Assembly: GCA_903932155.1 (NCBI GenBank)
Contig: CAIZFH010000194.1
Location: 1-44,558 of the forward strand
Source of the DNA: an uncultured Granulicella sp.
Lineage (GTDB): Bacteria; Acidobacteriota; Terriglobia; Terriglobales; Acidobacteriaceae
Length of the DNA stretch: 44,558 nucleotides
Reading direction: 5' to 3'
Below are positions 16,879 through 25,557 of this stretch, one piece after another. Within the stretch, counting starts at the first letter, position 1, and each line of letters opens with the position of its first letter. Under the pieces are notes generated by a model. The model did no database searches, was not told where the DNA came from, and saw nothing but the letters and a program-made list of their open reading frames with translations. A program made the translations under genes and the position numbers.

Positions 16879-18206
16879 GTTGCCCTCCTGTCGATCACGC
16901 GCTTTGCCTTGCCCTGGCTTCGCTCGATGGTATACGCCTCTACCAGCGCAACCTCGACCCGGATGCCAAGCACATGATCGAGCGCGCCCTGCAGCCTGTC
17001 GTGCAGCCCCTGCAACGCTCCGATCTTGTCGGTGAACATCTGCGGCGTCACCTCCACCTGCACCTCCATCTGGTCCAGTCCCTGCTCGCGGGTCAGCACA
17101 ATCTGGTAATGCGGCAGTGTGCCCTCGATCTGCAGCAGCGCGGCCTCCACCTGCGAAGGAAATACATTGACCCCGCGAATAATCAGCATGTCATCGCTGC
17201 GCCGTCCGATGCGTGCAATCCTCCGCAACGTACGCCCGCACTCGCACCGCCCCGGCATAATCATGGTGATGTCGCGTGTGCGGTAGCGCACCATGGGCAT
17301 CGCCTGCTTGCTCAAGGTAGTCAGAACCAGCTCGCCCTCGCTCCCGTCTGGCAGCGTTTCGCCAGTTGTGGGATCCACAATCTCCGGATAGAAGTGGTCC
17401 TCGAAGATATGCAGCCCGTCGTGGCGACTGCATTCGCACCCCACACCTGGTCCGATAATCTCCGAGAGCCCGTAGATATCGAACGCCTCGATCCGGCTCA
17501 TGCTTTCAATGTGCTTGCGCATGGAGTCCGTCCATGGCTCCGCGCCGAAGACCCCCGCCCGTAGCGGTAGCTCCTTCATATCCACACCGAGTTCTGCGGC
17601 GCGATCGATCAGATGCAGAAAATATGTGGGCGTGCAGCAGATCGCGGTTACCCCAAAGTCCTTCATCAGCATGATCTGGCGATCGGCGTTGCCGCCCGAG
17701 GTTGGCACCACGGTCGCCCCCAGCGCCTCGGCCCCGTAGTGTGCGCCCAGACCGCCGGTGAACAGACCGTACCCATACGCCACTTGAACAATGTCTCCAG
17801 GATGCAACCCGCAACCGGCCAGGCAGCGCACCATCACCGAGGTCCATACATCCACATCTTCCTTCGTGTATGCCACCACGATGGGCTTGCCCGTGGTTCC
17901 GCTGGAGACATGCAGCCGCACAACATCCTTCATGGGGCTGGCAAAGAGTCCGAACGGATACGTATCGCGCAGATCGCTCTTTGCCGTGAATGGCAGCTTA
18001 CGGACGTCCTCCAGAGTACGAATCTCCCGCGGCGTAAGCCCACGTTCCCCCATACGCGTGCGGAAGAGTTTAACCTGTTGCCATGCGCGCCCAACCACAG
18101 CCTGCAACCGCTGCATCTGAAGCTCGCGCATCCGGGCAACCGGCGTGTAATCCTGCGCACTCACGGAAGTACAGTCGGCGATATTCGCTTCTAGTGTCGA
18201 ATTCAT
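16875..18206 (-). CDS. paaK: Phenylacetate (aryl-acetate)-CoA ligase
   Basis: This AMP-forming ligase makes aryl-acetyl-CoA from an aryl-acetate, ATP and CoA. From ATG 18206 it is 443 residues, with LPFTAKSDLRDTYPFG, the P-loop-like SSGTTGKPIVVAYT, a zinc-site-like CECGRTLRRI, and the late RSDDMLIIRGVNVFPSQVE. The ATG overlaps the iorB stop (ATGA), so the longer frame to 18311 is not used. In this operon it may activate aryl-acetates for reductive carboxylation by IorAB, or run the other way to capture energy from aryl-acetyl-CoA, as proposed in anaerobes and archaea. Confidence 0.9.
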   Translation of the reverse strand: MNSTLEANIADCTSVSAQDYTPVARMRELQMQRLQAVVGRAWQQVKLFRTRMGERGLTPREIRTLEDVRKLPFTAKSDLRDTYPFGLFASPMKDVVRLHVSSGTTGKPIVVAYTKEDVDVWTSVMVRCLAGCGLHPGDIVQVAYGYGLFTGGLGAHYGAEALGATVVPTSGGNADRQIMLMKDFGVTAICCTPTYFLHLIDRAAELGVDMKELPLRAGVFGAEPWTDSMRKHIESMSRIEAFDIYGLSEIIGPGVGCECSRHDGLHIFEDHFYPEIVDPTTGETLPDGSEGELVLTTLSKQAMPMVRYRTRDITMIMPGRCECGRTLRRIARIGRRSDDMLIIRGVNVFPSQVEAALLQIEGTLPHYQIVLTREQGLDQMEVQVEVTPQMFTDKIGALQGLHDRLQGALDHVLGIRVEVALVEAYTIERSQGKAKRVIDRRAT

Positions 18207-18724
18207 CTTTCCTGTCCAGCATTCTCCCCGATCGCCCGCCCCATGGAAAACGCCTGCAAATTCGCCTCGTGCAGCTTCTCCGGCAGGTTGCTGCGCAGAG
18301 CGGCAGTCCAAGCCTCAATGGAGAATGGCAGATGGCAGCTCAACACCCCCAGCAGCGCCACATTGACGCTCTTCTTGTTGGGTAAACTGGATTCGTCGAT
18401 CTGCGAAGGCTCAATCAGCACGCCGCCTGCGCGCAGCGTCCATGCATTCACCGGGACCTGGTCCTCCGCAATCACCAGCAGATAATCTGCCTCGCCCTCC
18501 GGAACCATGGGGCTCAGCACCCGCTCGCCAAACCGCACATCGCTGGAGACGGATCCGCCGCGCTGGCTCATCCCATGCAACTCGCTCTTCTTCACATCCA
18601 GGCCCGCGCTGAATACTACGTCGGCCAGAATGTCCGAAGCCTTCAGAACGCCCATTCCGCCCAACCCCGCAATCACCACATTCGTCGGCTTGTTGCTCGT
18701 TGTATCAATCGATTGGTTGATCAT
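18203..18724 (-). CDS. iorB: Indolepyruvate oxidoreductase, beta (gamma-domain) subunit
   Basis: This 173-residue protein opens after residue 14 with NVVIAGLGGMGVLKASDILA and continues with SELHGMSQRGGSVSSDVRFG, both signatures of the 2-oxoacid:ferredoxin oxidoreductase gamma-type subunit. It overlaps iorA by 20 bases and paaK by 4 bases, with GAGAGG before its ATG. It is somewhat shorter than the usual ~190-200 residues. With IorA it converts aryl-pyruvates to aryl-acetyl-CoA with reduction of ferredoxin. Confidence 0.9.
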   Translation of the reverse strand: MINQSIDTTSNKPTNVVIAGLGGMGVLKASDILADVVFSAGLDVKKSELHGMSQRGGSVSSDVRFGERVLSPMVPEGEADYLLVIAEDQVPVNAWTLRAGGVLIEPSQIDESSLPNKKSVNVALLGVLSCHLPFSIEAWTAALRSNLPEKLHEANLQAFSMGRAIGENAGQER

Positions 18725-20321
18725 TGCCCCTCTCGTACTCGCGGATCGATCGGTTGGCCAGTAGACAGTTCCTCCGAGCTATCACCACCGATAGCTCCGG
18801 CTTGTTCAGGCATTCTTGTATCGTCTCCTGAAACTTCTCAAAATTCAGGATGGGATCGATCACAGCAACGCTGTGGATTCCTAGCGTATGTGCCAGATCC
18901 TCGAATACCACCTTGCCCGTCTTCGCATGGGCCAGCGTGCGCCCGGTCCCCGGATGTTCCTGCAACCCCGTCATCGCCGTGGTCCCGTTGTCCAGAATCA
19001 CCACTACATGGCCGCTCTCCGGCGGGTTGTAGATCATCTCGATCAGGCCGGTAATCCCGCTATGCACAAAAGTGCTGTCGCCGATCACGCTCACCACACG
19101 CTTTGCCTCTGCTGGCGGCAGCGTGTAGCGCAATCCCAGGCCCACGCCAATCGATGCGCCCATGCAGATCATGGTGTCCATCGTCTCGAACGGCGGCAAC
19201 GCCCCCAGCGAGTAGCAGCCAATGTCGCCCGGAACGATGCAGTCCAGATTCTTCAGCGCCGTGTAGACGCTGCGATGCGGACAGCCGGGGCAGAACGAAG
19301 GAGTCTTGCCGGCAACCCGTTTCGGCTCAGGCGTACAGTCGCCGTCCAGTATGCGGCGTACGCGGGCGCAGTTCAGTTCGCCAAAACGAAAGCTCTCTGG
19401 CTTGCCCTCAACCGCGATGCATGCGGCGCGTGCGCCTTCCACTAGATATGGATCGCCCTCTTCAATCACGATGCAGCGCTCCACGCTCTCAGCAAAGGAA
19501 CGCATCAGTTCTGCGGGCAGAGGATACGTCATCCCCAGCTTCAGTACGCTGGCCTCCGGCGCAACCTCGCGCACATGGTGGAAGCTCACCCCGGAAGTAA
19601 TAATCCCCAGCTTGGTCGATCCGGCAATCAGTTGGTTCGGTCCATCCTCGTCGTTCCATGCCGCCATCTCCGCCAGCTTCTTGCGTAGCCGAGGATGCGC
19701 AGGGCGGGCGTAGGCCGGAATCATCACCCGCGAGGGCAGATCATGTTCAAAGTGAGTCTCGCCCGGTGGTGCTACCTTAACCGTGCCCCGCTGCACAACG
19801 GTCTTGGAATGGCACACGCGCGTCGTCATGCGCAACAACACCGGCACATGCCAGCGCTCGGAGATCTCAACCGCGCGCACCATGAACTCGTACGCCTCCT
19901 GCGAGTCCGAGGGTTCCAGCATGGGAACGCCCGCCGACAGCGCATACCGCCGGTTGTCCTGCTCGTTCTGGCTGGAGGCCATCCCCGGATCGTCCGCCGA
20001 TACCACCACCAGCGCCCCGTCCAGCCGCGTCGACGCCACCGTGAACAAGGGGTCCGCAGCCACATTCAGTCCTACATGTTTCATGGTCACCAGGGCGCGC
20101 GCGCCGGCAAAGGCAACCCCAATCGCAACCTCAAGTGCCACTTTCTCGTTGGGAGACCACTGTGCCCGCCCGCCCAGTGCCGCAAACGTCTCCAGTATCT
20201 CCGTCGAAGGTGTGCCCGGATATCCAGTGCCCAGCGCCACTCCGCAGTCGATGGCGGCCATGGCTACCGCTTCGTCACCGCTCACCAGGGATAATTCATT
20301 TTGTTGCCGAAGAGAATTCAA
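18705..20321 (-). CDS. iorA: Indolepyruvate oxidoreductase, alpha subunit lacking the C-terminal ferredoxin domain
   Basis: This 538-residue protein starts at a TTG (20321). It has the pyrimidine-binding domain (ALGTGYPGTPSTEIL, NEKVALEVAIGVAFAGARAL) and the TPP-binding domain (SFCPGCPHRSVYTAL, GDIGCYSLG, VIGDSTFVHSGITGL). In most IorA proteins a domain with two [4Fe-4S] clusters follows the VVIARR region; here the chain ends ~20 residues after VVIARRNC with no CxxCxxC motif. The CPGCPH-proximal cluster could remain, as in aerobic 2-oxoacid oxidoreductases with one cluster. It is the first gene of the operon, ~120 bases after the DUF362 gene. Confidence 0.9.
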   Translation of the reverse strand: MNSLRQQNELSLVSGDEAVAMAAIDCGVALGTGYPGTPSTEILETFAALGGRAQWSPNEKVALEVAIGVAFAGARALVTMKHVGLNVAADPLFTVASTRLDGALVVVSADDPGMASSQNEQDNRRYALSAGVPMLEPSDSQEAYEFMVRAVEISERWHVPVLLRMTTRVCHSKTVVQRGTVKVAPPGETHFEHDLPSRVMIPAYARPAHPRLRKKLAEMAAWNDEDGPNQLIAGSTKLGIITSGVSFHHVREVAPEASVLKLGMTYPLPAELMRSFAESVERCIVIEEGDPYLVEGARAACIAVEGKPESFRFGELNCARVRRILDGDCTPEPKRVAGKTPSFCPGCPHRSVYTALKNLDCIVPGDIGCYSLGALPPFETMDTMICMGASIGVGLGLRYTLPPAEAKRVVSVIGDSTFVHSGITGLIEMIYNPPESGHVVVILDNGTTAMTGLQEHPGTGRTLAHAKTGKVVFEDLAHTLGIHSVAVIDPILNFEKFQETIQECLNKPELSVVIARRNCLLANRSIREYERGNDQPID

Positions 20322-20442
20322 ATCGGGGCTCGTGTGTTTCTAGTGTTGCGTTGCGTTGAGTGGTATGGTCTGCGGAATCCTGTCCGCCGTCCCCTTCATC
20401 CTGTACCAGCGTTCGTCCGGCGCGTTGGTTATTAACCCTCTC

Positions 20443-21486
20443 TCACGTGATCTGGAGAAACTTGCTCCGTACCTGCGAAAAATCCGCCCGTCCCAGTCCC
20501 CGCCGCTCGGCCAGATGCAGATACGGCAGCGCATCCGGGTCAATGTTCCAGTAGGTCTTGGCCACATAGGCATCCACAGCTACCGGATCGGTTCCCGCAA
20601 CCAGCGTCTTGTGCAGCGCAACATCCTCCAGATTGCCGCCGGTCGGTCCGTTGCGCAACAGCACGCGGTAACAATCCATCAGGGTCAGCGTGGGCAGCAT
20701 GAACGCTGCCAGATCCACCAGGCTCTGATGGATCTGTTGATGCAGCCGGTTACGTTCTCCACCAAGAATGCCGTACCAGTTCTTGAATCCCAGCGTTGCC
20801 CCGGTCAGGTCGTGCTGCTTGGCAATCGGCAGATTGATGACCTTGTCAGCCTCCAGAAACGGCCCGAAGACCTGCCAGTTCTGTAGAATCTCTCCGCCAA
20901 GATTCACCTCGCGAAAGCGCGACGCATCCGGCAGTATTACCTCCGCACCCTCGCCGCGTGCTGCGGCCGCAATGCCGGAGCGGTGAAAGCAGCGTTCCGC
21001 GTCGTTGCAGCTTACATCGGTCACAATCACCCGCTTCGCTCCGGCCTGCACGCACTGCTTCACCACCTCGGCTACCAGATCCGGATTGGTATTCGCCGCC
21101 TGCTCCGGGGTTCGGTCCCACGCAATGTTCGGTTTCAGCACCACCACGTCGTTGCGTGCAATGAACCGGCCCACTCCGCCCAGTTCCGCGAAGGCCCGCC
21201 GCACCAGCGCGCGCGGATCTTCGCCCTGCAGCACCACCACCTCCGGCAGCGTGGCGTTGGCCTCCACCGTATGATCGCGCCGCGCATCAGTCGCCGTGGT
21301 CGAGACCGGCAGTGCGCTGTGCTTCGACAGCCACACCGCCGCCGCCGCCGTGCCCGCCCCCGCAGCCGTTAAACCCAGCAACCGCACCATCGCCTCGCGC
21401 CGAGTCAGCCGGTCCTTCGCGGTTGCATTGCCGCACGCCGGACTCTCAGTAGTCGAATTGTTGGCAGCCGGATTCTCGGAAGCCAT
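20443..21486 (-). CDS. Exported DUF362 protein (second of a pair)
   Basis: From ATG 21486, preceded by AAGGAG, this is 347 residues (an upstream ATG at 21516 adds ten). The N-terminal segment RLTRREAMVRLLGLTAAGAG resembles a Tat-type signal or anchor. The DUF362 core follows: VVLKPNIAWDRTPEQAANTN, GAKRVIVTDVSCNDAERCF, KVINLPIAKQHDLTGATLGF (compare LKNHNIVGVTMAMKN in the neighbour) and LVAGTDPVAVDAYVAK. DUF362 has no firm biochemical function and is often linked to Fe-S proteins. The gene begins 10 bases before the end of its paralogue's region and is the last of the redox cluster. Confidence 0.82.
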   Translation of the reverse strand: MASENPAANNSTTESPACGNATAKDRLTRREAMVRLLGLTAAGAGTAAAAVWLSKHSALPVSTTATDARRDHTVEANATLPEVVVLQGEDPRALVRRAFAELGGVGRFIARNDVVVLKPNIAWDRTPEQAANTNPDLVAEVVKQCVQAGAKRVIVTDVSCNDAERCFHRSGIAAAARGEGAEVILPDASRFREVNLGGEILQNWQVFGPFLEADKVINLPIAKQHDLTGATLGFKNWYGILGGERNRLHQQIHQSLVDLAAFMLPTLTLMDCYRVLLRNGPTGGNLEDVALHKTLVAGTDPVAVDAYVAKTYWNIDPDALPYLHLAERRGLGRADFSQVRSKFLQIT

Positions 21487-21496
21487 CCCAGTCTCC

Positions 21497-22486
21497 TTAC
21501 GCAATCCGTTGCTCAATCAGCGCAATCCGCGCCAGGTCGTTCGTCCCCAGCTTGTGTTGCGCATCCGCCGCCGTCGCAATATACGTCAGCGGCGTACCCT
21601 TCTGGTCCAGCGTGTTCAGGCCCTCCTCGGCGCGCTTGCGCTCCACAATCTGCGCGCTGATGGTGTCGATCGCCACACGGTCCTCGCCCACCATCAGTCC
21701 GTCCTCGTTCCACGAGTATTCAGGCCGGTACGTTGGCCCGCCTTCGTACACCCCAGTCTTCAAATCGCCAATTACAAATCGCACCTTCTGCCGTATCTGC
21801 GGAATCATGTTGAGGTCGGCAATATACGGATTGCATCCTGTGCCGTGCATGGTGCTGGGATTGTTGATCACGCCATACATGTTCTTCATCGCCATGGTTA
21901 CACCGACGATATTGTGGTTCTTCAATACAGGCATGTTAATCACGACATCGCTCTGCGTAAGGATCTTAGAGAGCTTCGTCGTCACCGATCCATAACTCAC
22001 CGCCGCATCCTCATACCCCTCCGTGTCCGAGCCTGCGAAGCGCACTGCCCCCGGCACATTCGAGAGCTTGAACCCAGCCGCCTCCAGATCGCGGCTCCCG
22101 CGGTCCCACACAACAATGTCGCCCGCCTTGATGCCAGCCTGCTGCAGCCGTTCGCAGATCGCCGTCACCAGCGCCACGCTGGGCGCAATCGCGCGGCCGC
22201 CCAGGGCATTCATCTTTAGGCTTACCACTTGTCCTGGCCGTACCAACTGCTTCCACGGCTGCACGGGATTCTGCGCGCTATAGTACGTCTGCATCGCGTG
22301 GTCCAGCATCGCCGTCACACGTTTCTCGTCCGGCGCGGGGCCCGGTGTGCGCAGCTTCGCATCGCGTACAATCACCACCCGCGACTTCTCCGCTACCTTC
22401 CCCTGTCCCCATGCGTACTTCGTTCCTGCTCCCAGTACAGCGGCCCCTGCCACCATCTCCTTCACAAACTCACGTCGGTTTTGCAT
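21497..22486 (-). CDS. Exported DUF362 protein (first of a pair)
   Basis: Starting at ATG 22486 behind AAAGGAG, this is 329 residues. The N-terminus MQNRREFVKEMVAGAAVLGAG is a clear Tat signal (RREFVK). The DUF362 body includes VSLKMNALGGRAIAPSVALV, DVVINMPVLKNHNIVGVTMA and ALDTISAQIVE-like VAIDTISAQIVE. It has few cysteines, so it probably carries no Fe-S cluster itself but acts in the periplasm beside the membrane Fe-S protein. It lies 49 bases after the DUF6599 gene. Confidence 0.82.
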   Translation of the reverse strand: MQNRREFVKEMVAGAAVLGAGTKYAWGQGKVAEKSRVVIVRDAKLRTPGPAPDEKRVTAMLDHAMQTYYSAQNPVQPWKQLVRPGQVVSLKMNALGGRAIAPSVALVTAICERLQQAGIKAGDIVVWDRGSRDLEAAGFKLSNVPGAVRFAGSDTEGYEDAAVSYGSVTTKLSKILTQSDVVINMPVLKNHNIVGVTMAMKNMYGVINNPSTMHGTGCNPYIADLNMIPQIRQKVRFVIGDLKTGVYEGGPTYRPEYSWNEDGLMVGEDRVAIDTISAQIVERKRAEEGLNTLDQKGTPLTYIATAADAQHKLGTNDLARIALIEQRIA

Positions 22487-22535
22487 ACTGCTCCTTTGCG
22501 GAATGACACGTCGTTTATCTTGCTCTGCACTCAAA

Positions 22536-23045
22536 TCAGTCCTGCAACTTGCCTTCAACGCCGTGCGCCAACGCCAGTAGAGCGTCGCCCTCGCCGGGTG
22601 CTGCCTCGAAGGCAGTGATCCGCACCAGAGTTGGCCCTTTGCGGAAGACCACACTCTGCCCGTAAAGCCGCGCGGCATCGCCCAGCGGTACGCTCTTGCT
22701 GTCGATCGTCGGTGGGTCGGCGTCGAAGATCGTCTTCGCGCCGCCTGTGGCCTTCATCGTGTACACATCGACGGTCGCCTCCAGGCTTCCCTGGAACTTG
22801 TAGTCCGAGGTCGATACGCCCACTACGCCGGCGCTGATGTACTGCTCGGCCCCGCCATCAATGTACTCGTACAAATTCGCCGCATTAAAGCTCTGCGTCT
22901 TCTCGCCCTTGTCCCATCCCGTCACAGCTCCCGAGGCAGGGAAGGGATCGGCGATCTTCTTCTTGCATCCCACGCCTGCCAATACAACCAGCGCCAACAG
23001 TGCGGCGATGGCAACTCCTTTGCTTCTCATAACCTTTGTCATCAT
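22536..23045 (-). CDS. DUF6599-type lipoprotein
   Basis: This 169-residue protein starts at ATG 23045, overlapping the Fe-S gene stop by four bases (ATGA). The N-terminus has a hydrophobic stretch ending in VVLAGVGCKKK, a plausible but not perfect lipobox, suggesting lipid anchoring in the envelope. The rest contains NLYEYIDGGAEQYISAGVVG, typical of the DUF6599 family. Function is unknown. Tight coupling to the Fe-S protein makes it a likely partner. Confidence 0.75.
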   Translation of the reverse strand: MMTKVMRSKGVAIAALLALVVLAGVGCKKKIADPFPASGAVTGWDKGEKTQSFNAANLYEYIDGGAEQYISAGVVGVSTSDYKFQGSLEATVDVYTMKATGGAKTIFDADPPTIDSKSVPLGDAARLYGQSVVFRKGPTLVRITAFEAAPGEGDALLALAHGVEGKLQD

Positions 23046-24790
23046 GACTGCGCCTTCCCCTTCTTCCTGGTCAATAGAATCTGGCTGTCCGGTGACCGGC
23101 TCTCTCCAATGCTGGTCACATACACCGCTGGATGCTCCTGCAGCGGACACGCGTACTCGCACGCACCGCAGCCCACACAGCGGCTGGGATCGACGTGCGG
23201 CTGCTTCAGCACCTTCTTGTTGCCGTCCGCGTCTACTACCTCGGCCTCTTGCAGATAAATGGCCTTCGGCGACACAGGACACCACTCCTGGCACACAATG
23301 CAATCGGTCGCCAGTGCCCATGGCAGACATCGCCCGTGATCGTAGAACGCCGTCCCCAGCCGCACAGACGGCGCCTTGTCCTGGCCCACGCCCACCACCC
23401 AACCCTTCTCTTGCGGTGTCAGCTTCCAGATCGCTCCCGTCGGACACACCTCCGAGCACAGCACGCAGCTCGGCTCGCAGTACCCAATCCTCGGCGTCAA
23501 CACCGGCGTCCACAGGCCCTCCAGCCCGCCTTCGGTCAGCGCCGGTTGCAGCGAGTTGTTAGGACACACCTTCATGCACTCGCCGCAACGAATGCAGTGC
23601 GCCAGAAAGTCCGTCTCATCCAGCGCCCCCGGCGGACGAATCAGCCGCTCATCCCGACTCTTTCCCAGCGCCGTATTGGCTCGCAGCAGCGGCACTGCTG
23701 CAATCCCTGTCACCAGCCCGGTAAGCACCTTGCGCCGTGGCAGGTTCGGTCCTACAACCTCCGCCTCCTTGCGGAAGAAGCGGAACTCCAGGCTCTGGTG
23801 AGGACACGCATCCAGGCAGTTCATGCACATCAGGCACTCCGCTTTGTGCCACGGCACCGCGCCGATTGGGTCATCGCCGCCCTGGCAGTGCAGCAGGCAG
23901 CGATTGCACTTGTCGCAACTCGCCGCGTCCTTGTGCAGCCCCAGGATCGACCACCTCGACGCCACTCCCAGCAGCGCGCCCAGCGGACACAGCGCTCGGC
24001 ACCAGAAGCGTGTCACCCTCAGGTTCGCCGCCAGCAGGATTAAAAAGATCAGCCCTAAAAATATTCCCTGGCGAAAATGTGGCTGCTTGAAGTTCAGTAC
24101 CGTCGCCGTCATTGCCGTGTGCAGCCCAATCCCCGCCGCCTGTACCGGCCCGATACTACTGTGACTCAGCGCGTTCAACGCCGCATTCGCGGCATAGTTC
24201 GCGCCGGGAAAAATCGACAGCCCCATCGACCGCACCAGCAGGCTGAACGGGTCGAGCCACCCCACCAGTCCCGTCCCGCACACCGCCGCCGCCAGCACCA
24301 CGATCAGCACCACGTACTTCGTCCGCTGCCACGGCTTGTAGCGGTTCGCCTCAATGCCTTGCTTACCGCGCTTGCTCTCCGACTTCAGATTGCCAAAGAA
24401 GTGGTGCAGCGTTCCCATCGGGCAGATCCACCCGCAGAAGAACCGCCCTAGAAACATCACCGGTAGCAGAATAATCAAGCTCCACAACAGCCCGCGATAC
24501 AGCGCATGGGTCGCCAGTGCGTTCCCCAGCGCCGCCAGCGGATCAAGCTCAAAGAACAGCCGCACCGGCCAGTGCATCCGAACGTCGCCGCCCGCGCCCA
24601 CCGTCCCGCGGAACTCCGTCCGCAGCAGCAGGAACAGGAACAGCAGCAGGAAGAAGACCTGCGACGCTCGACGCAGCGCAACCACTCGAATCCTTGCGCC
24701 CCGCGCCCACCCGAACCATCGATCCAACCGGAATCTCGCAAACATAGCTCGGATTGATAGCCCCTCTCTGCGCGAGCGCATCTGGCCCAT
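23042..24790 (-). CDS. Polytopic membrane protein with multiple [4Fe-4S] sites (NapH/RdxA-like)
   Basis: This protein of about 582 residues from ATG 24790 (GGGAG just upstream; ATG 24745 is possible) has roughly five to six membrane helices in its first half. These include NapH-like CGWICPMGTLHHFFG and WCRALCPLGALLGV. The second half carries polyferredoxin Cys motifs: CDKCNRCLLHC, CLMCMNCLDACPH, CIRCGECMKVCPNN, CEPSCVLCSEVCPTGA, CIVCQEWCPVSPKA and CVGCGACEYACPL. It should pass electrons through the inner membrane between a quinol or ferredoxin and the exported partners. It leads a cluster with DUF6599 and two DUF362 genes. Confidence 0.85.
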   Translation of the reverse strand: MGQMRSRREGLSIRAMFARFRLDRWFGWARGARIRVVALRRASQVFFLLLFLFLLLRTEFRGTVGAGGDVRMHWPVRLFFELDPLAALGNALATHALYRGLLWSLIILLPVMFLGRFFCGWICPMGTLHHFFGNLKSESKRGKQGIEANRYKPWQRTKYVVLIVVLAAAVCGTGLVGWLDPFSLLVRSMGLSIFPGANYAANAALNALSHSSIGPVQAAGIGLHTAMTATVLNFKQPHFRQGIFLGLIFLILLAANLRVTRFWCRALCPLGALLGVASRWSILGLHKDAASCDKCNRCLLHCQGGDDPIGAVPWHKAECLMCMNCLDACPHQSLEFRFFRKEAEVVGPNLPRRKVLTGLVTGIAAVPLLRANTALGKSRDERLIRPPGALDETDFLAHCIRCGECMKVCPNNSLQPALTEGGLEGLWTPVLTPRIGYCEPSCVLCSEVCPTGAIWKLTPQEKGWVVGVGQDKAPSVRLGTAFYDHGRCLPWALATDCIVCQEWCPVSPKAIYLQEAEVVDADGNKKVLKQPHVDPSRCVGCGACEYACPLQEHPAVYVTSIGESRSPDSQILLTRKKGKAQS

Positions 24791-24908
24791 TGGCTCCCGG
24801 CCGCGCAGCGGTATGCATACGCAGCAACCCAATCGCCAGCCGTTTCGGCCGCGATAAGTTCTCTTCCAGGATCCGAATCAATTTTTCGCTTGAATGGCGC
24901 GCCATTCA

Positions 24909-24922
24909 GTGATGCCCATCAC
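24909..24922. promoter_or_regulatory. CRP/FNR-type palindrome before the redox cluster
   Basis: GTGATGCCCATCAC is a symmetric GTGA-N6-TCAC site, equivalent to TGAT-N4-ATCA. It lies ~120 bases upstream of the Fe-S gene start, in the right place to control the minus-strand FeS/DUF6599/DUF362 cluster. CRP/FNR-family proteins bind such sequences. Inference from pattern only. Confidence 0.4.
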
Positions 24923-25039
24923 AAGCCCATCCGCGCTGTAATGACATACTGTTTGCTTCGCTCATGCTCATGCCAGAACTGCGCAAGCCAACAGAACCCA
25001 TTCGCCCGCAGGCGCTATCTCGCACAAGGGTGTGAATTA

Positions 25040-25116
25040 TGGTGCGCCCGGAGAGATTCGAACTCCCGACCCTTTGGTTCGAAGCCAAATGCTCTATCCA
25101 TCTGAGCTACGGGCGC
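25040..25116 (-). tRNA. tRNA-Arg (anticodon TCG)
   Basis: On the minus strand a full cloverleaf is readable. The acceptor stem is GCGCCCG/CGGGCGC; the D arm contains TAGCTCAGATGGATAGAGCA; the anticodon stem TTTGG/CCAAA holds a CTTCGAA loop (anticodon TCG); the T arm contains GGTTCGAATC-like GAGTTCGAATCTC. CCA is encoded (25040-25042). It reads CGA and related Arg codons. The gap 24791-25039 holds only the palindrome above. Confidence 0.95.
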
Positions 25117-25164
25117 ACACTGCGGTACACTTCATCCGCGATTCAATCTTACAGGCTTGCTCTA

Positions 25165-25443
25165 CTACGTCACCGACGCCTTAACCGGGGCCGGCAGCGC
25201 AATATCTTCCACATCGGGAATCATTGCAACAGTCTCCACAATGTCCAGTCCGGCACGGCGCAGCAACTGATGTATCACAGCCTCGTTTAGCCGGCTTGCA
25301 TCGTATTCCACGCGTACTTTCTTGTCCGCTTCACGCACCTCCACAAGGCGCACGCCGTATACGTCTCTGACCTTCGACAGCGCAAGCAGAGCCTGCTCGC
25401 TGGGGGCAGCGCCGTAGTGGTAGGTAACATCAAGCTGTGTCAT
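25165..25443 (-). CDS. Small HMA-like (ferredoxin-fold) protein
   Basis: This 92-residue protein has a beta-alpha-beta-beta-alpha-beta pattern like heavy-metal-associated domains (LDVTYHYGAAPSEQALLALS, VRVEYDASRLNEAVIHQLLR). It has no cysteine, so it cannot bind metal in the usual CxxC manner. It is divergent from the CysJ-like reductase with 114 bases between. Function unknown. Confidence 0.6.
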   Translation of the reverse strand: MTQLDVTYHYGAAPSEQALLALSKVRDVYGVRLVEVREADKKVRVEYDASRLNEAVIHQLLRRAGLDIVETVAMIPDVEDIALPAPVKASVT

Positions 25444-25557
25444 GGGTTGATTCTAGAGCATTCCCACGGCTCTTGGAATCACACAAACATTCTTCCCGGC
25501 GGCTTTCCTTCCGAACCCATGCAGGTGAGACCGCCGTCGTTTGATTACAATAGAGGT

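Noticed and set aside
23046-23513. Long N-terminal extension of the DUF6599 frame
   Set aside because: It is antisense-frame shadow of the Fe-S gene; the ATGA-coupled start with signal sequence is at 23045.
25444-25557. Imperfect palindrome GATTCTAGAGC/GCTCTTGGAATC as an operator
   Set aside because: Symmetry is broken at the centre of the arm; too weak to claim.
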